Source: Massilia putida
GTDB taxonomy: Bacteria; Pseudomonadota; Gammaproteobacteria; Burkholderiales; Burkholderiaceae_D
Assembly (NCBI RefSeq): GCF_001941825.1
Contig: NZ_CP019038.1
Span: forward strand, 2,232,001-2,296,000
Direction: 5' to 3'
DNA: 64,000 bases
Below, in pieces: positions 56,431 through 64,000 of this stretch; positions within the stretch are counted from its first letter, which is position 1, and each line of letters begins with the position of its first letter. The translations under genes were made by a program, and so were the position numbers. Below the pieces are notes generated by a model that saw only the letters and a program-made list of their open reading frames with translations, did no database searches and was not told the DNA's origin.

Positions 56431-57750
56431 TCAGCCCAGGCTTTCCAGGCGGATGCGCACCACCTTGCCCACGGTCGTCGCCAGGTGCTCGATCTTGGCG
56501 ATCGCGGCGTTGACGTATTTTTCGCGGGTCTGGTGGGTGATGATGACGATGTCCGTGCGCGCCTTTTCGCCCGGCTCCTTTTGCAGCACGGCGTCGATCG
56601 AGATGCCGGCGTCGGCCAGGATGCGGGTCAGGTCGGCCATCACGCCCAACTGGTCCTGCACGGTCACGCGCAGATAGTAGCTGGTGCGGATCTCTTCCAT
56701 CGGCAGGATCGGCACGTCGGCCAGTTCCGTCGGCTGGAACGCCAGGTGCGGCACGCGCGAGTACGGGTCGGCGGTCGCCAGGCGGGTCACGTCGATCAGG
56801 TCGGCGATGACGGCGGAAGCGGTCGGCTCGGCGCCGGCGCCCTTGCCGTAGTACAGCGTGGCGCCGACGGCGTCGGCCTGCACGAGCACGGCATTCATCG
56901 CGCCTTCGACGTTGGCGATCAGGCGCGCGCCCGGCACCAGGGTCGGGTGCACGCGCAGTTCGATGCCTTCCTTGCCGTCGACCGTCGTGCGGCGGGTGAT
57001 GCCCAGGAGCTTGATGCGGTAGCCCAGCTGTTCGGCGTAGCGCAGGTCGACGGCCTGCAGCTGGCTGATGCCCTCGATGTGCGCGCTGCCGAACTGCACC
57101 GGGATGCCGAACGCGATGGCGGACATGATGGTCAGCTTGTGCGCCGCGTCCACGCCTTCGATGTCGAAGGTCGGATCCGCTTCCGCATAGCCCAGCTCCT
57201 GCGCCTGCTTCAGCACGGTGGCGAAGTCCAGGCCCTTGTCGCGCATCTCGGACAGGATGAAGTTCGTCGTGCCGTTGATGATGCCGGCCACGGATTCGAT
57301 GCGGTTGGCCGACAGGCCTTCGCGCAGCGCCTTGATGATCGGGATGCCGCCGGCGACGGCCGCCTCGAACGCCACCATCACGCCCTTGGCCTGGGCCGCT
57401 TCGAAGATCTCGTTGCCGTGCAGCGCGAGCAGCGCCTTGTTGGCGGTGACGACGTGCTTGCCGTTGGCGATGGCCTGCAACACCAGTTCGCGCGTCAGGT
57501 CGTAGCCGCCGATCAGTTCGACGACGATGTCGATGTCCGGGTTGTTCACGACGGCGAACGGGTCGGCCACGACCTCCACCTCGCTGCCCACGATGCGCTT
57601 GGCGCGCTCGAGGTTGCGGACGGCGACCATGGCCACTTCGATGCCGCGGCCGGCGCGGCGGCGGATTTCTTCCTGGTTACGTTGAAGGACGTGGTAGGTG
57701 CCGGCACCGACGGTGCCGAGGCCGAGCAAGCCTGCTTTGATGGGTTTCAT
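56431..57750 (-). CDS. hom: Homoserine dehydrogenase
   Basis: A 439-residue NAD(P)-dependent enzyme reducing aspartate semialdehyde to homoserine for threonine and methionine. It has GLLGLGTVGAGTYHVL at 6-21, the catalytic Lys region (HVVTANKALLA, GIINGTTNFILSEM) and a C-terminal ACT domain (about 355-435, VQDQLGVMADLTRILADAG) for feedback control. Start MKPIKAG at 57750 is typical. It follows the aminotransferase by 20 bases. No thrC is adjacent, which is unusual in this group. Confidence 0.93.
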   Translation of the reverse strand: MKPIKAGLLGLGTVGAGTYHVLQRNQEEIRRRAGRGIEVAMVAVRNLERAKRIVGSEVEVVADPFAVVNNPDIDIVVELIGGYDLTRELVLQAIANGKHVVTANKALLALHGNEIFEAAQAKGVMVAFEAAVAGGIPIIKALREGLSANRIESVAGIINGTTNFILSEMRDKGLDFATVLKQAQELGYAEADPTFDIEGVDAAHKLTIMSAIAFGIPVQFGSAHIEGISQLQAVDLRYAEQLGYRIKLLGITRRTTVDGKEGIELRVHPTLVPGARLIANVEGAMNAVLVQADAVGATLYYGKGAGAEPTASAVIADLIDVTRLATADPYSRVPHLAFQPTELADVPILPMEEIRTSYYLRVTVQDQLGVMADLTRILADAGISIDAVLQKEPGEKARTDIVIITHQTREKYVNAAIAKIEHLATTVGKVVRIRLESLG

Positions 57751-57770
57751 ATGCGTGTAATCTGTCGTTC

Positions 57771-59030
57771 TCAGCGCGCGTGGCGGCGCCGGTAGCCGTC
57801 GAGGAAGCGGGCGATGCGGGTGCACGCGTCCGTCAGGTCGTCGGAATTGGGAAGGAAGACCAGGCGGAAATGGTCCGGCGTCTTCCAGTTGAAGCCGGTG
57901 CCTTGCACCAGCAGGACTTTTTCCTCGGACAACAGCTCACAGATAAATTGCTGGTCATCGGCGATCGGGTAGATCTTGGGGTCGAGGCGTGGGAACATGT
58001 ACAGCGCCGCTTTTGGCTTGACGCAGGTAACGCCCGGGATATCGGTCAGGAGTTGGTGGGCCAGGTCGCGCTGGCGCGTGAGGCGGCCGCCGGGGGCGAC
58101 GAGGTCGGCGATGCTCTGGTAGCCGCCGAGGGCGGTCTGGATCGCGTACTGGCCCGGCGCGTTGGCGCACAGGCGCATCGAGGCGAGGATGTTCAGGCCG
58201 TCGATATAGTCCTTCGCATGGCGCTTCTCGCCGGACACGACCATCCAGCCGGCGCGGTAGCCGCACGAACGGTAGTTCTTCGACAGGCCGTTCAGCGTGA
58301 CGAACAGGACGTCGTCGGCCAGCGAGGCGAGCGACACGTGTTCCTCGCCGTCGTACAGCGTCTTGTCGTAGATTTCGTCGGCGTAGACGATCAGCTGGTG
58401 CTGGCGCGCCAGTTCGACGATTTCCAGCAGCACGTCGCGCGAATACAGCGCGCCGGTCGGGTTGTTCGGGTTGATGACGACGATCGCGCGCGTGTTCGGC
58501 GTGATCTTCTTGCGCATGTCGTCGATGTCGGGCAGCCAGCCGGCCTGCTCGTCGCAGATATAGTGCACCGGGTTGCCGCCGGCCAGGCTGACGGCCGCCG
58601 TCCACAGCGGATAGTCCGGCGCGGGCACGAGCACTTCGTCGCCGCTGTTCAACAGGCCCTGCATGGCCATCACGATCAGTTCGGAGGCGCCGTTGCCCAG
58701 GTAGATGTCGTCGATGCCGACGCCGCGGATGTTCTTTTCCTGGGTGTAGTGCATCACCGCTTTGCGCGGTGCAAACATGCCTTTGGAATCCGTGTAGCCG
58801 GCCGAGCTCTGCATGTTGCGGATCATGTCCTGCACGATCTCGTCCGGCGGATCGAAGCCGAACACGGCCAGGTTGCCGATGTTCAGCTTGATGATCTTGT
58901 GGCCGTCTTCCTCCATCTGGCGCGCGATCTGCAGCGCCGGGCCCCGGATCTCGTAGCAGACGTCGTCGAGCTTGTTGGATTTCAAAATCGGTCGCAAAAT
59001 ATCACCCTGGAAATTTATGGCTGAACGCAT
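57771..59030 (-). CDS. alaA: Alanine-type aminotransferase (AlaA-like)
   Basis: A 419-residue class I aminotransferase: NPNNPTGALYS (substrate and PLP Asn), YADEIYDK (Asp/Tyr) and PLP lysine in LNGLSKNYRSCGYRAGW. In betaproteobacteria such genes sit before hom, as here. The ATG at 59030 gives 11 extra residues before RPILKSNKL; a TTG at 58997 behind AGGGTGAT gives a start closer to known AlaA proteins and may be the real one (408 residues). Confidence 0.88.
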   Translation of the reverse strand: MRSAINFQGDILRPILKSNKLDDVCYEIRGPALQIARQMEEDGHKIIKLNIGNLAVFGFDPPDEIVQDMIRNMQSSAGYTDSKGMFAPRKAVMHYTQEKNIRGVGIDDIYLGNGASELIVMAMQGLLNSGDEVLVPAPDYPLWTAAVSLAGGNPVHYICDEQAGWLPDIDDMRKKITPNTRAIVVINPNNPTGALYSRDVLLEIVELARQHQLIVYADEIYDKTLYDGEEHVSLASLADDVLFVTLNGLSKNYRSCGYRAGWMVVSGEKRHAKDYIDGLNILASMRLCANAPGQYAIQTALGGYQSIADLVAPGGRLTRQRDLAHQLLTDIPGVTCVKPKAALYMFPRLDPKIYPIADDQQFICELLSEEKVLLVQGTGFNWKTPDHFRLVFLPNSDDLTDACTRIARFLDGYRRRHAR

Positions 59031-59075
59031 CAGTACCCATCGGGGGCCTCGAAAAACCGTAGCGAGCGGCAGCAG

Positions 59076-59142
59076 TTTTGTCCAAGAAGCGCAGCCGTAC
59101 TCAAGTACGGCCAGCATCGCATCCTATGCGGCCCGGACAAAA
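59076..59142. repeat. Hairpin element upstream of alaA
   Basis: Outer arms TTTTGTCC (59076-59083) and GGACAAAA (59135-59142) enclose a perfect inner hairpin GCCGTACT-CA-AGTACGGC (59094-59111). It is about 46-112 bases from the alaA start and looks like a REP- or MITE-type mobile hairpin. Confidence 0.5.
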
Positions 59143-59301
59143 ATGCAACGCGCAGTAGGTTTATCGACGCCCCGGTTGTTGCAATGCGAAAAATTCCATT
59201 CTGCCCAAAGCGCAAGGATTAAGCAACCCGCCATTGCTGGGACGTGGTGGAAACCAGTTACAATACGCGCCCTGTGCCTGTCATCTCCCGGCTTTTCCAT
59301 C

Positions 59302-59700
59302 ATGAAGCTACATTCCAGCAGCACCGAAAAATACCAGACGGTCACCGGCTACGACCAATCCGGCGTCGAGATCAACGCCCAGCGCTTCGACTACAGCGTG
59401 CTGGTGATGCCCGAGGTTGCGCCGCGCCCGTGGCCCGTGACGCGCTTCGAGGACCTGCAAACCGGCCATTTCGACGCCATCGCCGCGGACAAGCCGGACG
59501 TCGTCATCCTCGGCACGGGCGAGCGCCAGCGCTTCGTGCACCCGCGCCTCGTCGCCAGCCTGTCGAATCTGCGCATCGGCGTCGAGAGCATGGACAGCCA
59601 CGCCGCCTGCCGCACCTACAACATCCTGATGGGCGAAGGCCGCAAGGTCACCCTCGCGCTGATCATCGACGCCAACGACGAGGGCGCGAAGGCCGAATGA
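59302..59700 (+). CDS. Mth938-domain (DUF498) protein
   Basis: A 132-residue small globular protein of the Mth938/NDUFAF3-like family: LPDVVILGTG-type core (KPDVVILGTGERQRFVHP), and GVESMDSHAACRTYNIL. Its bacterial role is not clear. It overlaps the glycosyltransferase by four bases and may start the lipid A modification operon. A TTACAAT at 59258-59264 is a possible -10. No Shine-Dalgarno sequence is seen. Confidence 0.82.
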   Translation: MKLHSSSTEKYQTVTGYDQSGVEINAQRFDYSVLVMPEVAPRPWPVTRFEDLQTGHFDAIAADKPDVVILGTGERQRFVHPRLVASLSNLRIGVESMDSHAACRTYNILMGEGRKVTLALIIDANDEGAKAE

Positions 59701-61367
59701 ACGACCTGCACCGGAACAAGACCCTCGCCTGGACCCTGCTGATCGCCTTTGCCGTCGTCCTCCTGTATGTACTGGGCGCGCGCACGCTCGTGCCGCCGGA
59801 CGAAGGCCGCTACGCCGAGATGGCGCGCGAGATGTTCGCCAGCGGCGACTGGATCACGACGCGCCTGAACGGCATCAAGTATTTCGAAAAACCCCCGCTG
59901 CAGACCTGGATGAACGCCCTGTCGTTCGCCCTGTTCGGCCTCGGCGACTGGCAGGCGCGCCTGTGGACGGGCCTGTGCGGCCTGTTCGGCGTCGTGCTGA
60001 CGGGCTTTGCCGGCACGCGTGTGTTCGGCGCGCGTGTGGGCTTCTATGCCGCGCTGGTGCTGGGTTCCTCATTCTACTGGGTCGCGTGCAGCCAGATCGA
60101 TTCGCTCGACATGGGCTTGTCCGGCATGATGACGCTGGCGCTGTGCGCCCTGCTCATCGCCCAGCGCGACGACGCCAGCGATTCGGAACGGCGCAACTGG
60201 ATGCTGGCCTGCTGGGCCGGGATGGCGCTGTCCGTGCTGGCCAAGGGCCTCATCGGCCTGCTGCTGCCGGGCGGCGTGCTGGTGTTCTACACGATTTTTT
60301 CGCGCGACTGGGCGATCTGGAAGCGCCTGCATCTGGTGAAGGGCTTGATCGTCTTCTTCGCGATCGCCGCGCCGTGGTTCGTGCTGGTCGGGATGAAGAA
60401 TCCGGAACAGCCGCACTTCTTTTTCATCCACGAACACTTCGACCGCTTCCTGAAGAAGGAACACCACCGCGAGGCGGCATGGTGGGTCTTCTTCGCCCTG
60501 CTGGCCGCGGGCAGCGTGCCGTGGGTCGGCGTGCTCGTGCAAAGCCTCGTCGCCGGCGCGCGCGGCAACGGCGAAACGACGAGGTTCCGTCCGCGCCTGA
60601 TGCTGCTCGTGTGGGTCGCGTTCATCGTCCTGTTCTTCACGAAGTCGAATTCCAAGCTGCCCGGCTACATCCTGCCCGTGTTCCCCGCCGTCGCGCTGCT
60701 GGTGGCGCACTACCTGGACAGCGGCACGCGCCGCGGCCGCATGGTCACGGCCGGCCTCACGGCGCTGCTGGGCGTGGGCTTCCTGGCCACCGTCCCGTTC
60801 ATGCAGAAGCTGGCCAAGCATGCGGGCGAGGACGTGCTGTACGCCGCGTATCAGCCGTGGGTGCTGGCGGCGGGCCTCGTGCTGCTGATCGGCGGCTGCC
60901 TCGCCATGCTGTACGCGCGCCAGATGCTGCGCGACCTGTTCGTCGTCGTGCTGGCCGTCGCCGGATTCGCCGGCACGGAGCTGCTGCTCGTCGGCTTCGA
61001 GCCGATCGGCCAGGTGCGCGCGGGCGTCAACCTGCTGCCCGCCCTGAAGGCCGCCGGCGCCGCGGATCCGGCCGTGAAAGTCTATTCGGTCGGCATCTAT
61101 GAACAGTCGCTGACCTTTTATCTGCGCCGTCCCGTGATCCTCGTCGACTACCGCGACGAATTCGACTTCGGCCTGCAGCAGCAACCGGAACTCGCGATCC
61201 CGGCGATGCCCGCGTTCGTCGCCCAGTGGCGCGCGGATGCGGCGGAAGGCAGGCACGACGTGGCGATCACCCGTCCGGAAATCGCCGCCGACCTGCAGCG
61301 CCAGGGCGTCATGCTGCGCATCGTGGCGGCGGACTCCCGCCGCACCGTCATCGCGAATTTTAAATAG
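59697..61367 (+). CDS. ArnT-like lipid A glycosyltransferase (GT83/GT39)
   Basis: A 556-residue membrane enzyme with about 12 helices. It has the catalytic acidic segment LVPPDEGRYAEMAREMF (about 31-47) and the YFEKPPLQTW loop near 61-70 that in ArnT lies by the undecaprenyl phosphate site. ArnT adds 4-amino-4-deoxy-L-arabinose to lipid A and gives polymyxin resistance. The following SMR, DegT and GT2 genes are the same pathway, supporting this call. Confidence 0.85.
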   Translation: MNDLHRNKTLAWTLLIAFAVVLLYVLGARTLVPPDEGRYAEMAREMFASGDWITTRLNGIKYFEKPPLQTWMNALSFALFGLGDWQARLWTGLCGLFGVVLTGFAGTRVFGARVGFYAALVLGSSFYWVACSQIDSLDMGLSGMMTLALCALLIAQRDDASDSERRNWMLACWAGMALSVLAKGLIGLLLPGGVLVFYTIFSRDWAIWKRLHLVKGLIVFFAIAAPWFVLVGMKNPEQPHFFFIHEHFDRFLKKEHHREAAWWVFFALLAAGSVPWVGVLVQSLVAGARGNGETTRFRPRLMLLVWVAFIVLFFTKSNSKLPGYILPVFPAVALLVAHYLDSGTRRGRMVTAGLTALLGVGFLATVPFMQKLAKHAGEDVLYAAYQPWVLAAGLVLLIGGCLAMLYARQMLRDLFVVVLAVAGFAGTELLLVGFEPIGQVRAGVNLLPALKAAGAADPAVKVYSVGIYEQSLTFYLRRPVILVDYRDEFDFGLQQQPELAIPAMPAFVAQWRADAAEGRHDVAITRPEIAADLQRQGVMLRIVAADSRRTVIANFK

Positions 61368-61373
61368 GGCCTC

Positions 61374-61748
61374 ATGAACCTCACCACGTTTGCCTTCATC
61401 ATTTCCGGCGTCCTGCTGAACGCCTGTGCCCAGCTGCTGCTGAAAGCGGGCACGAACGCCCTCGGCGGCGCCATCCACCTCACCATGGCGACCTGGTTCC
61501 AGACCCTCGTCAAGGTCTTTACCCAGCTGCCGATCGTGGGCGGCCTGGCCTGCTACGGCCTGTCGCTCATCGTGTGGATCATCGGCCTGTCGCGCACCGA
61601 CGTGACGATCGCGTACCCGATGCTGTCGCTCGGCTACGTCGTGTCGGCCTTCGGCGCGTGGATGTTTCTGGGGGAAGCTGTCTCGCCGCAGCGCCTCGTG
61701 GCCATCGGCGTCATTATCGTCGGCGTCGTATTGCTGGCGAGAACGTAA
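61374..61748 (+). CDS. EamA/SMR-like membrane protein (ArnE/ArnF-like)
   Basis: A 124-residue protein with four helices (about 3-22, 42-65, 72-95 and 102-120) and the IAYPMLSLGYVVSA segment. ArnE and ArnF together flip undecaprenyl-phosphate aminoarabinose; here one copy is seen, which may form a homodimer. It lies six bases after the ArnT-like gene. Confidence 0.8.
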   Translation: MNLTTFAFIISGVLLNACAQLLLKAGTNALGGAIHLTMATWFQTLVKVFTQLPIVGGLACYGLSLIVWIIGLSRTDVTIAYPMLSLGYVVSAFGAWMFLGEAVSPQRLVAIGVIIVGVVLLART

Positions 61749-61870
61749 TACGGCGCAGGACGGCGCGCTGCTACAATGACAGCTTTGTCTGCATAAACAT
61801 ATTCACCCTGGCATGCCGCACGATGGCGCGCCATGGATGACATCTTTACCGAGAGAATAACGAGCTTCCC

Positions 61871-63010
61871 ATGACTGCCGAGCTGCCCTTCCTGCCCTTT
61901 TCCCGGCCCACCATCGACGAAGAGACCATCGCCGCCGTCGGCGAGGTGCTCCGCTCCGGCTGGATCACGACCGGACCGAAGAACCAGGCATTCGAGGCGC
62001 TGCTGTCCGAATACTTTGGCGGCCGTCCGGTACGCACCTTCAATTCCGGCACCTGCACGATGGAGATCGCGCTGCGCATCGCCGGCATCGGCCCGGGCGA
62101 CGAAGTGATCACGACGCCGATCTCGTGGCCGGCCACCGCCAACGTGATCATCGAAGTGGGCGCGACCCCGGTGTTCGCCGACATCGATCCGGTCACGCGC
62201 AACCTGGACCTGGACAAGCTGGAAGCCGCGATCACCCCGCGTACCCGCGCCATCATCCCCGTCTATCTGTCCGGCCTGCCGATGGACATGGACCGCCTGT
62301 ACGCCATCGCGAACAAGCACAAGCTGCGCGTCGTCGAGGATGCCGCGCAAGCCATCGGCGCGCTGTGGAACGGCAAGCGCATCGGCTCGTTCGGTGACTT
62401 CGCGTCGTTCAGCTTCCAGGCCAACAAGAACATCACGACGGGCGAGGGCGGCTGCCTGGTGCTGAACAATCTGGAAGAAGCGCGCCTGGCCGAAAAATAC
62501 CGCCTGCAGGGCGTGACGCGCAGCGGCGTGGACGGCATCGACGTCGACGTCCTGGGCGGCAAATACAATATGAGTGACATCATGGCCACCATCGGCCTGG
62601 GCCAGATGAAGAATCTGGACAAGCTGACGGCGCACCGCGCCGCGCTGGCCCGTCACTACTTCGACTGCTTCGGTCCCGATTTCGAAGAGACGACCGGCGC
62701 CCAGCTGCCGGTCCAGGCCTTCGGCACGAGCAACTGGCACCTGTTCCAGATCATCCTGCCGGACAACGGCCCGGGTACGCGCGCCGACTTCATGACCCGC
62801 ATGCAGAAGGAACACAATATCGGCACCGGCTATCACTACGCGCCGATCCACCTGTTCACCTTGTACCGCGAGCGCGGCTTCAAGGAAGGGATGTTCCCCG
62901 TCGCCGAGAAGATCGGCCGCCTGACCGTGACGCTGCCGATGTTCAATGCGATGACCATCGCCGACGTCGAGCGCGCCGTGGCCGCAGTCAAAGCGGTGCT
63001 GGCGAAATGA
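61871..63010 (+). CDS. DegT/DnrJ/EryC1/StrS aminotransferase (ArnB-like)
   Basis: A 379-residue PLP sugar aminotransferase, with Asp157 (VVEDAAQA) and PLP Lys186 (SFQANKNITTGEGG). ArnB makes UDP-4-amino-4-deoxy-L-arabinose from the 4-keto sugar. The 122-base gap before it has a TACAAT (61772-61777), so it may have a promoter of its own. It overlaps the next gene by four bases. The ArnA partner is not seen in the window. Confidence 0.88.
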   Translation: MTAELPFLPFSRPTIDEETIAAVGEVLRSGWITTGPKNQAFEALLSEYFGGRPVRTFNSGTCTMEIALRIAGIGPGDEVITTPISWPATANVIIEVGATPVFADIDPVTRNLDLDKLEAAITPRTRAIIPVYLSGLPMDMDRLYAIANKHKLRVVEDAAQAIGALWNGKRIGSFGDFASFSFQANKNITTGEGGCLVLNNLEEARLAEKYRLQGVTRSGVDGIDVDVLGGKYNMSDIMATIGLGQMKNLDKLTAHRAALARHYFDCFGPDFEETTGAQLPVQAFGTSNWHLFQIILPDNGPGTRADFMTRMQKEHNIGTGYHYAPIHLFTLYRERGFKEGMFPVAEKIGRLTVTLPMFNAMTIADVERAVAAVKAVLAK

Positions 63011-64000
63011 CGGCGCAGGCGATGAAGCCGGAAGTCTCGGTCGTCATTCCGGTCTATAACGAAGAAGCGGGCCTCGCGAACCTGTTCGCGCGCCTGTATC
63101 CGGCGATGGACGCGCTGGGTCTGCCGTACGAAGTCATCTTCGTCAACGACGGCAGCCGCGACAACTCGGTGGCGATCCTCGCGGAGCAGTACCGCAAGCG
63201 CCCGGACGTGACGCGCGTCGTCCTCTTCAACGGCAACTACGGCCAGCACATGGCGATCCTCGCGGGCTTCGAGCAGACGCGCGGCCAGATCGTCATCACG
63301 CTCGACGCCGACCTGCAGAACCCGCCGGAAGAGATCCACAAGCTGATCGCCAAGATGCGCGAGGGCTACGACTACGTGGGCTCGATCCGCCGCAAGCGCC
63401 AGGATTCCGCGTGGCGCACGGTGGCGTCGAAGGCGATGAACCGCGTGCGCGAGCGCATCACGAACATCCATATCACCGACCAGGGCAATATGCTGCGCGC
63501 CTACGGCCGCAACGTGATCGACCTCGTCAACCAGTGCGGCGAAGTGAACACCTTCGTGCCGGCGCTCGCGTATAAATTCTCGCGCAAGCCGACGGAGATC
63601 GTCGTCGAGCACGAGGAGCGCGCGGCGGGCGAATCGAAGTATTCGCTGTACAGCCTCATTCGCCTGAACTTCGACCTGATGACGGGCTTCTCGCTCGTGC
63701 CGCTGCAGATGTTCTCGCTGCTGGGCATGACCTTGTCGCTGCTGTCCGCGCTGCTCGTGATGATCCTCGTCGTGCGCCGCTTCCTGCTGGGCGCCGAGGC
63801 CGAGGGCGTGTTCACGCTGTTCGCGATCGCGTTCTTCTTCATGGGCGTGATCCTGTTCGGGATCGGCCTCGTGGGCGAATACGTGGGCCGCATCTACCAG
63901 CAGGTGCGCGCACGGCCGCGCTACGTCGTCGCGACGATCCTGCAGGGCGTGCCGGCGGAACTGGCCGACACCGACGGGTTCGAAAAGCGGCAGGTCGTGC
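63007..64000 (+). CDS. ArnC-like glycosyltransferase family 2 (partial, runs off the window)
   Basis: At least 331 residues, still open at the window edge. The N-terminal GT-A domain has VSVVIPVYNEE (about 10-20), VNDGSRD and LDADLQNPPEE for UDP-sugar and metal; two membrane helices follow (about 235-285). ArnC moves 4-deoxy-4-formamido-L-arabinose to undecaprenyl phosphate. It overlaps the ArnB-like gene. Confidence 0.88.
   Translation, partial: MTAQAMKPEVSVVIPVYNEEAGLANLFARLYPAMDALGLPYEVIFVNDGSRDNSVAILAEQYRKRPDVTRVVLFNGNYGQHMAILAGFEQTRGQIVITLDADLQNPPEEIHKLIAKMREGYDYVGSIRRKRQDSAWRTVASKAMNRVRERITNIHITDQGNMLRAYGRNVIDLVNQCGEVNTFVPALAYKFSRKPTEIVVEHEERAAGESKYSLYSLIRLNFDLMTGFSLVPLQMFSLLGMTLSLLSALLVMILVVRRFLLGAEAEGVFTLFAIAFFFMGVILFGIGLVGEYVGRIYQQVRARPRYVVATILQGVPAELADTDGFEKRQVV

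Overview
The window looks like a chromosomal stretch from a GC-rich betaproteobacterium of the order Burkholderiales, most likely an Oxalobacteraceae member of the Massilia type. This is inferred from the two general porins with the usual betaproteobacterial start, the Bug/TctC-type binding protein beside a TctDE-type two-component system, and the dense GC-rich coding with many 1-7 base gene overlaps. I ran no database search, so the genus is a guess. I see no phage, insertion sequence, CRISPR array or rRNA. The only RNA gene is a tRNA-Pro(GGG).

Layout: (1) 50-2494, a TonB-dependent receptor. (2) 2558-7461, a copper-tolerance operon (small Cys/His-rich exported protein, TolC-like lipoprotein, two-domain multicopper oxidase, CusF-like protein, CopC, CopD). 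(3) 7639-9431, a two-domain GNAT acetyltransferase and a GhrA-like 2-hydroxyacid dehydrogenase. (4) 9573-14561, a catabolic set made of a class III aminotransferase, an Lrp/AsnC regulator, a semialdehyde-type dehydrogenase, an AstE/AspA-type deacylase and a cupin. Similar palindromic sites lie before the first three genes. (5) 14643-16585, a predicted beta-barrel protein and a DUF1624-type membrane acyltransferase. (6) 16912-21781, an operon with a Dpp/Nik-family binding protein, a HupE/UreJ-like permease, a membrane-anchored protein and a PepSY-ferredoxin reductase fusion. (7) 21939-25243 (minus), a TonB-dependent siderophore-type receptor, a DUF4198 protein and a small exported protein. (8) 25547-27028 (minus), an aldehyde dehydrogenase. 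(9) 27440-35907, an eight-gene operon with a HAD hydrolase, two DAO-type flavoproteins, a complete Dpp-type ABC importer without a binding protein, a small 2Fe-2S protein and an HcnB/OoxA-like flavoprotein.

From 35965 on: tRNA-Pro; a fused LplT-Aas-like transporter/acyltransferase (36109-38004); a six-gene minus-strand operon (38156-45349: porin, Bug protein, ABC binding protein, fused permease, ATPase, AbrB-family protein) divergent from a TctDE-type pair (45525-47713); a second minus-strand operon (47769-53326: DctA-like symporter, porin, DctB-like kinase, DctD-like sigma-54 activator) with a good sigma-54 promoter in front; a LysR regulator and a glutamate dehydrogenase; an alaA-hom pair; and at the right edge an arn-like lipid A modification operon cut by the window end.

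The most interesting signal is a long promoter block shared by three separate operons (regions 6, 7 and 9). A 19-base element (14 positions identical in all three), a middle block and a TGTAAT -10 element keep exactly the same spacing at 16792, 25448 (minus strand) and 27272. The block links an outer-membrane receptor, an orphan binding protein and a binding-protein-less ABC importer with a flavin/iron-sulfur oxidase. I infer one dispersed system that imports and oxidatively degrades an amino-acid-like, possibly metal-chelating, compound such as an opine or aminopolycarboxylate.
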